A stretch of DNA of 64,000 nt from assembly GCF_947179515.1 (NCBI RefSeq), contig NC_067472.1:79643766-79707765 (forward strand), given 5' to 3'. The stretch's first letter is position 1; each line of letters begins with the position of its first letter. The notes under the pieces were generated by a model. That model was not told the DNA's origin. It was given only the letters and a program-made list of their open reading frames with translations, and did not search any database. The position numbers were made by a program, and so were the translations under genes. Shown piece after piece: positions 32,531 through 43,730 of this stretch. Source of the DNA: Apodemus sylvaticus (Eukaryota > Chordata > Mammalia > Rodentia > Muridae).

Positions 32531-34089
32531 TACCCAAGCCAGGAGTTTCCTTTACAGTCTTTTTGTCTCCTGGGAAATGGCGCAGTCCTCAGTGCTGGCG
32601 TTCACTTGCTCATGGTAGGGAGTGGTGGCAGAGAATAAGTATACACAAGCAGCTAGGTCTCTGTCCTATCCACAGGCCTCTCTTGCCTCCCACTTTGGGA
32701 GATCAGTTACCTGTGTGCCTTTAGTACACTTCCTGATGGGGTTTAATTTATAAGGATTACAGGACTTTGACATGTGTAGTTACCAACTGGCAGTGAAGTT
32801 TTTGTCTCACTTAAGAGTTCTGTGTAAGAATCTTGGAATTTTCTTTTAGTTAGTCAGTGGCAAAATGTTTTCTAGTGTGAAAGGAACTTTTTGTGAGAAT
32901 GTTTTGATCTGACATAGCAATTTTTAGTAAAACACCTACAATTTTATGTCATAGGCAAATAGTGCAGTCTTGTGGGGAGGGAACAATGCCTGCCCCCCTG
33001 TTGTACTCACCTAACTGAAATGTGATAGACTAGGAGATTGTCAGAGTATCTCTATGGCTGGTAATACTTAGGACTAAATGGACTGTAATTGACCTTGGTT
33101 TGATTCTTTCAAGTTCATCTCTTGGATTGGGTGGTAAATTGGTTTAGGGTACGACCAGAAAAATGGAAACCACATTTATTTTAACTGAGATTGTAACGTA
33201 GACATTTGGTTTCATAGGAGTTAGAAGGGTAAGCGAACAGTGACGGAGGCAAAGCAGTTGAAAACGACAGGAAGCAGGTCAAACAGGAAGCAGCCAGGGC
33301 AGAGGAAGGGTTATAAGCTCCATGTAGCTGGGGAGGGGTCAGGTCTGAGGAGTAGACTGCATCCTTTGTCCCAGGAGCCCTGAGGAGGCCTGGGTCTTTC
33401 TGGAGATCATGCATACAAGACGTGCTGGGAATGTAGAGTGACATTGGAAAGGGCGTGGGGCATAGCTGTTGCTGGGCAGCCTTGCCAGAGAGCAGGCCCA
33501 TGATGAAGCTCTTCACCATTCTTGCTGCCTTGCAGTCGTCCTCTGGCATCCCTGTGACAGTTAATAGGCCCAGGAGAAGTATGCTCTAGAGAGCTTCAGC
33601 CCCAGCTCACATTGCTTACAAGTGGGAACCATGTCTTAACTGCTCTTAGACGCTTCTCAGGAAAGGCAAGCATTTAGTCAGCATAATCTAGTCTTGAAAA
33701 TAAGTGGTTTGGGGCCCATGTGGTGCCAGGTATTCAGTAATAACATGGTATCTTCTGTGGTAAGTTCCTATTACAGAAAGTAGCCAGATGGAGGGCTTGA
33801 GGCATTTCTTTGACAATCACTTTTAGATACAAATCAGAGGGTTAAGATTTCTCTAAGGCCTTTTTTATTTCCCTTTAGTTTCTAAATGGTCTTAAAATTA
33901 ATGGAAGATTGGGTTTGGGGTTTGGCTGAAAGCCACTGGTAGTTTATGTGTAAAGAGACCATGAGATTTGAGTTAGGGAGCCCTGGTTTCAGAAAAGCTA
34001 GCTTTGTTGATCTTGAACAGTTTAATTGTGGTTTTCTCTTCAGGAAAATATGGGTGATATCCTTTACCTCTCACTGATGTTAAGCGTTA

Positions 34090-34206
34090 ATGTGGGTATG
34101 GTGGCGCATGCCTTTAGTCCCAACACTTGAGGCAGAGGCAGGTGGGTCTCTGAGTTCAAAGCCGGTTTGGTCTATAAGGCTACACAGGGAAACCCTGTCT
34201 TGAAGC
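34090..34206 (+). repeat. B1 SINE, sense
   Basis: gggtatggtggcgcatgcct, ggcagaggcaggtgggtctc, ggctacacagggaaaccctg, with an internal deletion in the second half. Confidence 0.85.
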
Positions 34207-34759
34207 TCCCCACCTCCCACCCACCAAAAAAAGGTGCTACTCACACAGTATCTGTATTCCCTAAGGAAATGATATTAAAAACACCCAAGACACTTAAGAA
34301 CATGTAGTAAAATAAAAGGGGACTTAAACTGCTGCACTAGAAAATATGTATTTGACCCAAAGAAGGTAGTAATTGAGGAACATATGACACAAACATGGCA
34401 GACATAAGCAAACCTTGCTTTATTGCTAATTATATAAAATGGATTAAATTCTCTTGTTAAGAAGCAGAGATGGGCAGAATGGATTTGAAAATCCATGATC
34501 CAGTTACCAAGAAACAATAAGCATAAGAGCTAGTCACAATCTTAACTGTAAAAGAGAGTCCATCAAAAAACCCCATGTGACGTGAATAGTAAAGTACCTG
34601 CTTCTCTCTTACACATCCATGCCAACTCAGAAAAAAGCATCAGTGCTTTAGGTGTGTCCAAACTGAGTACTATTCCTATAGTCCCAGAGTCCTGGTCAAA
34701 ATCTGAAGCTGAAAGCTTTCTTTCACTTCACTGATTTTGAACTGTTTGCTTTTCCCTAG

Positions 34760-34868
34760 GTACGAAGATGCCCTGGTCCTCTTGCTTACAGAGGTGTTGA
34801 ATCGAATCCAGTTCAGATACAACCAGGCCCAACTAGAGGAGCTGGATGATGAGACTCTGGACGATGAC
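34760..34868 (+). CDS. Xpo6: Xpo6 exon 10 (residues 445-481), acidic loop
   Basis: 109 nt, completing Arg445 and ending in phase 0. It encodes YEDALVLLLTEVLNRIQFRY, then a strongly acidic LEELDDETLDDD end. Acidic loops in importin-beta proteins often contact Ran or basic cargo, but no such role is shown for this one here. The acceptor is tttccctag and the donor GAC|gtaaga. Confidence 0.96.
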
Positions 34869-36230
34869 GTAAGAGCTTTTCTTTCTCGCTGCTCTAGTTC
34901 ATCGCAGTGTTTCTGAAAAATGCTAAAAAATGCATTTTACCTGTGTGGACTAGAAATAGAATTTGAGAGACCAGATAGATGTCATGAGAAATGCTTTAAT
35001 GAGAATGTTGTAACCCAGTCCTCTGCTCTCTATCTGCCTAGCTAGATACTGACAGACTAGTTCAAATGAGAAGACTGAAATGGTAGCAGAGTTAGTCATA
35101 TGCTGTGAACTGGGTTTTTGTTTTTTGTTTTGATTTTTATTTTGTATGGATTTTGTTGTTGTTGTTTGCTTGCTTGCCTGTTTGTTTTTTGGATTTTCGA
35201 GACAGGGTTTCCCTTTGTAACCCTGGCTGTCTTGGAACTGACTTGGGCTGACCTTAAACTTAGAGATCTGCCTGCTTCTGCCTCTCAAATTCTGGGATTA
35301 AAGGCATGTGCCACCACTGCCTGGCATAAGCTGTTATTTTTTAAACTGAATCTTGAGTATATTGCTGTTCGCGTGATCAATTTAATAAGGACTACAATTC
35401 TAGTAGTCTTTTCTTTGTAACTACCAACCACTTTAAAAATGTCTACTATTACTGTTATGCTCAAAATTAGCGTGACTGGTCCATGGCCATGGTCTTGAGA
35501 ATCGAGTCTCAGTAAGAAAAGAGATGCTCTGCTCGGAACCAGGCAGCTCGGATTTGAATCTCTGCAGCTTTGGGCACAGAGGAGATGTGGTTTTCTGTTT
35601 TTATGAGCCTCAGTTTCCTCGTGGTCACAATAAAAATGTACTAACTTGTGTTGACAGTTACGTGAGGCTACCACAATGTGGAAAGGTGAGTTGTGCTATT
35701 GACTGGACTAAGGCCAGCGCTTTCTCACCTCTGACTCTGCTAGGAATCTTTAGAATAGCATGTTGAAACACATAGTGATTCTGGAGGCTTGAGATGGAAC
35801 CAGAGTTTGTGTTGCTAGCTGGTCCCTGGGAGCACTGATGCTGCCTGTGAACCACGCCTGAATGGTGCTCATTGAGTCAGACACATGCAAAGAAATGACT
35901 GGTCTCTGTCAGAACAGAGAAGCTACTCACACTCTTCACGTGTGGCTCTCTGAACTCCAGACTCCTGTGATTTCAGGAGGAAAAGTAATTTGTTACTTGT
36001 GATTTGTTCTATGTGAATCATTTGATTTCTGAAGTAACTTGTTAGGAAATGAACTTATGTTAAGATAGTTGACTGGACCTTTTCAAAGTTCCAAATCCCT
36101 GGTTTTACTTATTTCCTGTTTTCTTAGGATTTAACGTTTGAAAATAGATTTAAGGCTAAAGGGTGGCTAACGATGAAGAGGACAGGGTTGTGCTTGTCCT
36201 GGAAAGCTGATACCTTTGTTTCCTCCACAG
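34869..36230 (+). other. Xpo6: Xpo6 intron 10
   Basis: One antisense B1 at 35185-35326. Nothing recognised in 34869-35180 or 35330-36215. It ends in a tandem acceptor (tccacagcagcag; see findings). Confidence 0.8.
35185..35326 (-). repeat. B1 SINE, antisense
   Basis: ttttcgagacagggtttccc, ccctggctgtcttggaactg, gggattaaaggcatgtgcca, ccactgcctggc. Confidence 0.88.
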
Positions 36231-36323
36231 CAGCAGACAGAATGGCAGCGGTACTTACGCCAGAGCCTGGAGGTAGTGGCCAAAGTTATGGAGCTCCTTC
36301 CCACACATGCCTTCTCAACTCTG
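36231..36323 (+). CDS. Xpo6: Xpo6 exon 11 (residues 482-512)
   Basis: 93 nt, 31 codons, phase 0 at both ends. It encodes QQTEWQRYLRQSLEVVAKV, then MELLPTHAFSTL. I chose the first of two AG's three bases apart because the known protein has two glutamines here. Using the second AG would drop one Gln. The donor is CTG|gtaact, moderate. A long (TG)n begins 105 bp downstream. Confidence 0.95.
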
Positions 36324-36426
36324 GTAACTCACCATCTAGGGGCAGTCTGGTTGGTTCCTGACCCATAGAACATGGCTTTTGTACTTACCTGTCTCTTTCG
36401 TTCTCCCTTTCCTTGTATCTATACAT

Positions 36427-36428
<2 letters not shown>

Positions 36429-36475
<47 letters not shown>
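36429..36475. repeat. (TG)n microsatellite, uninterrupted
   Basis: 47 bp of perfect tg on the coding strand, so UG repeats in the pre-mRNA. Confidence 0.97.
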
Positions 36476-36477
<2 letters not shown>

Positions 36478-36599
36478 GTCAGCCTCATGCAATATTCCTC
36501 AGGTACCATCTACCTTGTTTTTTTTTTTTTTTTTTAAAGACAATACTTCTTAGTGGCCTATATAACTCACTGAATAAGCTGTGCTGACTGCAAGCCACA

Positions 36600-36752
36600 G
36601 AGAGCCTCTTTGCTTTGTTTTCCTAGTGCTGCGAGTACAAGAGCTGTGTCACACACACAGCTCTATATATTTAATGTGAATTCTAGAGGTTGCACTCTTA
36701 TCCTCCTGTTTGTGGTGCAAGCAGTCTACCCACTGAGCCATTCCCCTTGCCC
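36600..36752 (-). repeat. Worn B2/B3-like SINE fragment, antisense
   Basis: Only the end cagtctacccactgagccat and cccttgccc and a weak middle are recognisable. Confidence 0.35.
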
Positions 36753-37340
36753 TTGTTCATTTGAAGGACTGTTTAGTCTTAGACATAGTACAGACTTTAG
36801 AAATGTCTTTTTTTGAAGGCAGCCAGACCAACAGAAGTGTTACTTGCAGAAATTGCACTGGTAAAAGACTAGCCTGTGTTGTTCTCACTGTGAACAGATT
36901 GCTAAATCTCTCTGCCTATGTTTATATGCTGGATCTCATCTCCTCCTTAAAGGCAAAATGAATTTCTGCATATAACAACTGCAAGCCGCTGGCTGGCATT
37001 TTCTCACAGGAAGTGGCAGTTCACTATGCTAGCTGCCTTCCTTAGGCAAGCTTAAGTCTTGACTTATCTTGATGGTGAGTGTAGAAGCCTAAGAGAGAAA
37101 GGGAGTACTGTGAAGTCCTGTCTTTTCAATGAGCAAGGGACGTATACCCGAATCACTGGGCCTGCCTTTTCTCTTTGCCATGCACATTAATAATACCTAT
37201 GTGATAATATTTTTTTGCAAGATCAGGGACCTTCTCAGACTTGAGGGATGACCTAGCTCTTCAAGTTGCAAATCTTGTAGAGTTGAAGCCCCTTTCTAGG
37301 ACTGTAGTAGTCATGCCCCAGAATCATCTGCTGTCACTTT

Positions 37341-37545
37341 GTTTGTTTGTTTTTAAAGATTTATTTGTTTGTTTGTTTGTTTATTATATATACATACACT
37401 GTAGCTGTCTTCAGACACACCAGAAGAGGGCATCAGACCTCACTATGGATGGTTGTGAGCTACCATGTGGTTGCTGGGATTTGAACTCAGGACCTTTAGA
37501 AGAACAGTCAGTGCTCTTAACTGCTGAGCCATTTCACCAGCCCTA
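37341..37545 (-). repeat. B2 SINE, antisense, young
   Basis: A full B2 complement from ttttaaagatttatttg to gccatttcaccagccc. A 10-bp target-site duplication, ctgtcacttt, flanks it at 37331-37340 and 37546-37555. Confidence 0.93.
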
Positions 37546-37762
37546 CTGTCACTTTTAAAGTAATCAAACTGACATTTATTTCTGTATTGCTCTGGTACTA
37601 GCAGGGCTTATCTGTAAAAACTGAGGAGGGAACTGAAAGGGAGCTGGGCTGTACCTATAAAGGGAAGTTGTCTCCCCATAGCCACTCAGCGCTTAGTGTT
37701 AAAAATAGTATCAAAACTTGCATTTATGATTCTTGTTATAAACTTTGTCTCTTTGTTTTCAG

Positions 37763-37832
37763 TTCCCAGTTCTTCAGGACAACTTAGACGTTTATTTGGG
37801 ATTACAGCAATTTGTTGTTACTTCGGGGTCAG
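37763..37832 (+). CDS. Xpo6: Xpo6 exon 12 (residues 513-536)
   Basis: 70 nt, the shortest coding exon, entering in phase 0 and leaving after one base of Gly536. It encodes FPVLQDNLDVYLGLQQFVVT then SGS. The acceptor is gttttcag and the donor TCAG|gtaagt is strong. Skipping would shift the frame. Confidence 0.96.
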
Positions 37833-39701
37833 GTAAGTTGGTCTTTACTTTCAAATATACCTTAGCATTAAAAAATTGGACTACTAGTTAATTATTGCCA
37901 CCTCTGCTGTAATAATGTGGTTTGCCTTGTACAGCTCCGCCAATACACACTCAAATTAGGCACACTTGTTAGCATGTCTGCTACTGCTGAACTTCTGATC
38001 AATGCTTGCTTGGTAACAAAGCGAGGCAAACACATGCTTGTAGCTGCTGTGTGCCTTTTGCCCCTGGCAGGTCAATTTTTGTTCTTACCATTGGTCTGTC
38101 CTGTGTGAGGACTGAGTCCCTCTCCTTGGCTGTTCTCCTCATACCTGTTTTTGTATTTGGCTTTTGCTATTCCTCATTGAGATTTTCTCTTAGCTTTCAG
38201 TAAACCTTTTTGGTTAGTCACACAAGCTTTCTTGCCCAAGAGATTGTTTCATTTACAGGATAGAACATGACATTTGTGTTCTTTGCTATATGAAGGTTGA
38301 TTTCTGATTTGTGTATTTTCTCAGAATGGAATACCTTAAATGTCCATATTTATTATCTCTGCACAGCTGCTCTTTAGACTCATTCATGATAGCTTGGTTT
38401 ATTGGGGAGAGAACATTTTAAAAGCCTCTGACCCTGTCTGTAGCAGGACTGCCATCTAAAGGCTGTACCTCACAGACATTCTGTTCTGTGCTAGTGGACA
38501 TGGCTCCTGTGAGGGATCAGGAAGAGATGGATTTGCAGATGGTTGTGGAGTGATGGAGCGAAGATTGCCCATGACTAAGCCTTGGTCAAATAAGAAATGC
38601 ATGCGTCATTGTGCATAGTAGTCCCTTCCTAAGTGCTGTGTGTGCTGTTGTGGGGAGGTAGGTTTCCTAGAGGAATGGGACAGGGCCAGAGAGTTTAATT
38701 TAAGTTATATCCTGTTTCTGTATTTGTCTGCCTTGCAGATAGACCAGGAAAGTTTCATCTGCACTTTTGATTGCTATGAATCTTTGATAGAATATATATT
38801 AGATTGAACTAAACAGAATTAGTTTTATTCAGTCCAAAAATGGACAAATGTCAGAACTTTCATTTTATTTAAACCCAAAGTGTAAAATACATACACTTGA
38901 ATAAAGTACTGTGTAGACACTTTTTTATTGGAGGTGCTGTGTATGTGGCTAGACAGACCACACTTGCTTCAAGGGGATCACATGATGGCGTTGGGGAGAA
39001 TCTTCAGTAATAGAGAGTGAGGTTGTTCTTAAGCAACCGGAGAGTAAGAAAAGGTGCAAACACATAGAACGAATGACTGTCTGTTCTGACTAGTGGCTGT
39101 GTTGGTTGTTGGGCATAGCCTCACACAAAGGCTGAAGAGACAAGTGTTGAAGAGTTGAAGGTACACATAATAGAATGTATCAGGGACTGTCTACTGGACC
39201 TGAGCCCTGTGTCCTTTTTTCCCTGTTGTGCTGACCTAACTAACACCTGGGATAGGCTGCGTAGCACACCCGGTTCATTTTTAGCAGGGTCAGTCTTCTT
39301 CCATTTGGGAGAGTTCATACTGAGACAGCCATGGACAAAGGCAGCAGAGCTGCAGTGACAGCTCACAGAGTTCCAGCAGTAGGACCGTGCTGGCTCCTAG
39401 TTACCGGACTCACCCACGTGCATGTTCTTTTTCGTAGGTTGATAATGCCATAACTGTACCAGTATCAAAAGGAGTCATACCAGGGATGTACCAGGCTGTT
39501 TGTCTTTGCCCTGGGTCCTTGGAGCAACATAGATTAAAATTGTAGGTGGAGGCTGTGATCAGATGTCATATTCTGTACTGGGAAGCACCTGAAGATTTTT
39601 ACTGTTGGAGCATTAGTTTACCCCACTTGACTTGTTTCGGAATGGTTGTTTATTACAACTAAAACTTGTTCTCTGGAAAACTGAGAGATGTTGTGTTCTA
39701 G
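37833..39701 (+). other. Xpo6: Xpo6 intron 12
   Basis: I see no recognisable SINE, L1 or microsatellite in this 1.87-kb intron, unusual for this gene. It ends ttgtgttctag. Confidence 0.7.
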
Positions 39702-39861
39702 GACACAGGCTGAACATCACCGCAGAGAACGACTGTCGGCGCTTGCATTGCTCCCTCCGAGACCTGAGCTCCCTGCTGCAGGCTGTAGGCCGATTAGCTG
39801 AGTACTTCACTGGGGATGTGTTTGCTGCGAGGTTCAATGATGCTCTCACAGTTGTGGAGAG
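39702..39861 (+). CDS. Xpo6: Xpo6 exon 13 (residues 536-589)
   Basis: 160 nt, completing Gly536 and leaving after two bases of Arg589. It encodes HRLNITAENDCRRLHCSLRD, LSSLLQAVGRLAEYF and NDALTVVE. Amphipathic helices with Leu/Ala faces fit HEAT repeats. The acceptor is gttctag and the donor GAGAG|gtaggt. Confidence 0.96.
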
Positions 39862-40149
39862 GTAGGTTGGTTGTGAGTTCAGCTCTCCTTTTTATGGGAG
39901 GGCAGCATGTAGCCCTATTGTGTGGCCTTTGTCCTTTCTGTCATGTACAACTTAATATGAAGCAGACTGCCATTTGCTATACTGAGCTCTAAGTCCCTCT
40001 CAGCAAAACAGTGGGAAAGTTTCTTGTAATTTTACTATGAGAATTAAAGGCACTTTGTGTGGTGTGAAACACAACAAACAGTAAATAGAAGCCAAGCTAT
40101 AACTTCACTGACAACCTTGTGTGTTGCTGTAAAAATAGTTTTGAACTCA

Positions 40150-40530
40150 GAAACTCCAGGCATAGTCAAGGTCCTTCAAGAAAGTCCAACTGGGACCAGG
40201 ACAATACTTTGCAAGCGGGACCTGAGTTTGATCTTCAGAACTAATATCAAAAAGCAGAAAACAAACACATAAGGAAAAATAGTTCAAAACAAAACAAAAA
40301 TCCCAGGCCCAGTGATGTGCACTTGTAATCCCAGCTCTGGGAAAGGAGACGCAGGCTGATTCCAGACAGCCTCTCCTACTCAGTGAGCTTCCCACTCGCA
40401 ATAAAGAAAAAAAAGATAGGAAGAAAAGGAAAGTACCCGAGGAACAATGCACAGGTTGTCCTTTTGTCCTCTGCTCTGACATATCCCTCACATCCATGAG
40501 CTTACACATGTACACATTCATGCATGAGAG
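40150..40530 (+). repeat. B4 SINE, long, worn
   Basis: The head tttgcaagcgggacctgagt followed by a B1-like middle (gcacttgtaatcccagctc), cagtgagcttcccactc, and the B4 tail cccgaggaacaatgcacagg to acacatgtacacattcatgc. The layout is complete. Confidence 0.75.
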
Positions 40531-40954
40531 GGAGGGGAAGGGGACAGATTTTATCAGACAACTGCATTTCTTTCCATGTATGCAGCTGGTGTTAGAGGTC
40601 TAGATTTTTCAGGGTTTGTTCAGTTAGTTCCGTCAGGCTCCTGAGAAAGTTGTGCGGTCTATAGTCCTGACTGGAATTTGGATTCTAGGAGAGAAACTGA
40701 GCTAATTGCTGGGAAATATCTCATTTAACTGCTCAATCCCCCTCCCCCAAAGATTTTGAAGACACTGAAGGTCAGGTGGAAGTGTGGGGCACTTTAGACA
40801 GGCGAGCATTGGATTCACAGCTGTGTAGGTGCATGTGCAGCCTGAAGCCTGGCGCCTGCTGCTTTGATTCATGGAGTAGCCTATGAAGTAGCATGCAGGG
40901 AAACAACTGCTAGAACTGAGTTAACTTGCATACCAAATTTCTTACTTTGTTTAT

Positions 40955-41072
40955 GTGAGACAGGGTCCTATTATGTAGCCTGGCTAACCTGGAACTTACT
41001 ATGTAGATCACCAGGCTGGCCTCTAATTCATAGAGATCTACGTATGTCTGCCTCCACAACCCAGTCATACCA
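40955..41072 (-). repeat. B1 SINE, antisense, diverged
   Basis: gtgagacagggtcctattat, gtagcctggctaacctggaa, accaggctggcctctaattc, ctgcctccacaaccc. Confidence 0.75.
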
Positions 41073-41654
41073 AATTTAAAAAAAAAATGTACATTTTAGC
41101 TTAAAACTGAAGACAACTGTGAGTTTTAAATCGTTTAACAACAAAGTTAAAATTAACTATAGTTGTAGTGAATAATAGTAGTCTGTAGTAATTGAAAAGG
41201 TTTATGAGTCGTCTGACTCTGTTTCTTTTCATTTTACACTTTGAGAGGTGAGTCTTGCCATTGCTTCTGAGTAGATGTGGTAGTGGATACTTTGGTTCAT
41301 GTGTTAACGAGAAGGAACTTAGGATTTTAAGAGTTCAAATTCCAGGCTTTTTCCAAACTATAGAATTTTGAATTTCTGGTGTAATTTTCGTCTCTGTCCT
41401 GTGCTAGGCCCGTTTTCACTACTGATTCAGTACAATCTTCCTGTCTGAATTAGATAGCCAGCATCGAATGTGGCTCCGTAGCAATTTAGATCTGGATGTC
41501 AGTCCGCTTGGCCAACACTGCTGAGAGGATGTGAGCGTCTAGGCCATTGGAAGGCTTGACGCCATGCCCTGTCTGCACAGCTTAGGTCTGTGGCTTCAGC
41601 ACTCAGAAGCACCTGCTGTTTTGTTCGCACGAAGACTAGAGTGTGCAGTTGGTT

Positions 41655-41800
41655 GGTGGTGGTCAGCAATTAGGAGGCGGAGGCAGGTAGATCTCTGAGT
41701 TTGAGGCCAGCCTGGTCTATTGAGTGAGTTCCAGGACAGCCAGGGCTACACAGAGACACCCTGTCTTGAAAAACAAGACAAAACAAAAACCAAAACAACA
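41655..41800 (+). repeat. B1 SINE, sense, lacking its first bases
   Basis: ggaggcggaggcaggtagat, ggccagcctggtctattgag, gccagggctacacagagaca, then an A-rich tail with aaaac units. Confidence 0.88.
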
Positions 41801-42438
41801 ACACCAAAAATCTAGTATATGAGAGAAGACTTTCCTATAGTTTCATGACCTGACTAGCCAATGTGATTACCAGTGTTGTCTTCTAGGTCACATAAAATCT
41901 GATGTTACAGTTGCTGAACACATAGTAAGTTACTTGTTTAATGTACCCATGATTTAAGGAGCTAAACACCAGAAGACTGGGAGAGGTGGCTTAACTCTAC
42001 TGTAGGGGGCAAGGACAGGAGGACGGCTGAGACTCAATGGCCATCAGCCTAGATAGGTCTATCAAGAGAGTAAGGGGACGAAAGCTAGAACAGAAGAACC
42101 CTTAGAAGGGTTCTGTGGCCTCTGTGCTTGCATGGCACACACACAGCTGTGGTTTCAACACTTGCTGTGCACAGTGCTGTGTTGCTCACTGATTGTTGCT
42201 TTCATTCCTGTTACAGCCGGACTTCTTGTTCAGACTTTGTTAGTGACTTGGCTCTCTATTCTTGCTTTCTTGACTCTGGGAAAGTGCCCTTCACACTGCT
42301 CTCCAGCCCTCAGTCCATTTATGGTTTCCTTTTGGAATAAAGTCGTCGTGCATTCCAGACATCTGAGAAGAACACTTTCCAGAGCACAGACTTCCTTTCT
42401 TCAGAACTAAGCTCTTTTAAGATGGCGATTCCTAGACC

Positions 42439-42462
42439 CCCCCCCCCCCCACACACACACAC
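42439..42462. repeat. C-run plus (CA)n
   Basis: A run of about 12 C's followed by acacacacacac. Confidence 0.85.
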
Positions 42463-42956
42463 CTTGGCCTGGGACCAAGCAGCTGCCCTTGTAGTGACCT
42501 CCTCAGTTGAGAGGTGTGCTTGCAGGGTTGTATGGAGTTGGCCAGAACTTGTGCAGTTCTACTTTGCTCACTCTAGAGGACAGAGGGCCTTCCTGCATAC
42601 TAAAGGAGCTCCGCTGTGCCTAGTGCTCACCATGCACGGTTGTCTTGAATAACCTGCACACTTGGCCGCTTAACTGTCAACATTTCAGTTTATTCTAGAA
42701 AGATCTTACAGCATGTAATCATCAATTTATCACTAACAATTTCCAATCTTCAGAGAAGTTGAGAGAATTATACAAGGAGAGAAGGAGGGAGACAGAAGAT
42801 GGATGGATATGAACCAACTACCTAGATTCTATAGCAGACATTTTACCCTTTATTATATATTGATTCATTGTAAGCGTTGAAATGATTTTAAGTTTGACGT
42901 GCAGATCTTTAGATAGTCAAAACAGCAGGCTCGTTTTCTTTATAAAATAGTATATA

Positions 42957-43060
42957 TAGCTGGGCAAAGATCATGTGTGTAATCTCAGCACTTGAGAGGC
43001 TGAGACAGGAGGAAAAGAGGACCATCCTGGGCTACATGGCAATACATTGTAAAAAAGCGT
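42957..43060 (+). repeat. Old B1/B4-type SINE fragment, sense
   Basis: agctgggcaaagatcatgtg, taatctcagcacttgagagg, ctgagacaggaggaaaagag, ccatcctgggctacatgg. Confidence 0.6.
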
Positions 43061-43245
43061 GTGCACAATTGCACATGGCATGAGATATTCATAATATACA
43101 ATCTAGGAATATAGAAAAGTAGAGAGGAAACAGTAGTCCATAATCTATCTGCTTCCTCCACTGTACCTCTAGAGTGAGCTGGGCCAGCATGCTCTTCTGG
43201 TGAAAAACTTTCTCAGCTTGTTGCCTATGCATATGTGAATATACC

Positions 43246-43412
43246 ACAGTATGTATGTGTACGTGCGTGCGTGCGTGCATGCGTGCGTGCGTGTAAGTCA
43301 AAGGACAACTCGTGGGAATAGGTTCTATACTACTCGTGGGTCCCAGGGATCAAACTCAGGTGAATGGTCTTAGGGACAGGTGCCTTTGCCCCCTGAGCTA
43401 TCCTACCTGATG
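43246..43412 (-). repeat. B3-like SINE, antisense, with cgtg repeat
   Basis: Alternating gtgc/gtgt units at 43249-43295, then tcaaaggacaactcgtggga, gggatcaaactcaggtgaat, ccctgagctatcctacctg. Confidence 0.6.
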
Positions 43413-43637
43413 TTGTTTTGGGGCTTTTTGATAATATAAATGCTGTGGTGCTTTAGAAAATGGTTTTGTATATAACCTCACTTCACAGCTCTAGCTATTT
43501 TCTTGGAAAGAATTGGAGATTAGATTTTGTTTTCTGTTTGAAAGTTAGCCGATGGGTTTTCTTTGATAGCTTGTCCATTTTGTTTGTTTTGGGTTCTCGT
43601 GCTTGATGTCCTTTCTCACCTACTCCTTTGTCAACAG

Positions 43638-43730
43638 GTTGGTCAAAGTTACTCTGTATGGATCTCAGATAAAACTATACAACATTGAAACAGCTGTGCC
43701 ATCAGTGTTGAAACCTGACCTCATTGATGT
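43638..43730 (+). CDS. Xpo6: Xpo6 exon 14 (residues 589-620)
   Basis: 93 nt, completing Arg589 and leaving after two bases of Val620. It encodes LVKVTLYGSQIKLYNIETAV then PSVLKPDLID. The acceptor is caacag with a moderate tract, and the donor ATGT|gtaagt is strong. The phase-2 join to the next exon restores Val-His-Ala-Gln. Confidence 0.96.

Larger units (their letters stand above)
25303..34759 (+). other. Xpo6: Xpo6 intron 9 (about 9.5 kb)
   Basis: Contains many SINEs and medium-reiterated repeats (separate entries). Long stretches with nothing recognised: 25303-25710, 27270-27860, 28230-29150, 29640-31040, 31900-32180, 32540-34080 and 34210-34750. It ends cttttccctag. Confidence 0.85.
36324..37762 (+). 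other. Xpo6: Xpo6 intron 11
   Basis: Contains a 47-bp (TG)n, a short T run near 36520, a worn SINE fragment and an antisense B2 (separate entries). Nothing recognised in 36760-37330 or 37560-37750. It ends gttttcag. Confidence 0.8.
39862..43637 (+). other. Xpo6: Xpo6 intron 13
   Basis: Holds a B4, two B1s, a C-run with short CA repeat, an old SINE and a B3-like element (separate entries). Nothing recognised in 39862-40140, 40540-40940, 41080-41640, 41810-42430 or 42470-42950. It ends tttgtcaacag. Confidence 0.8.
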
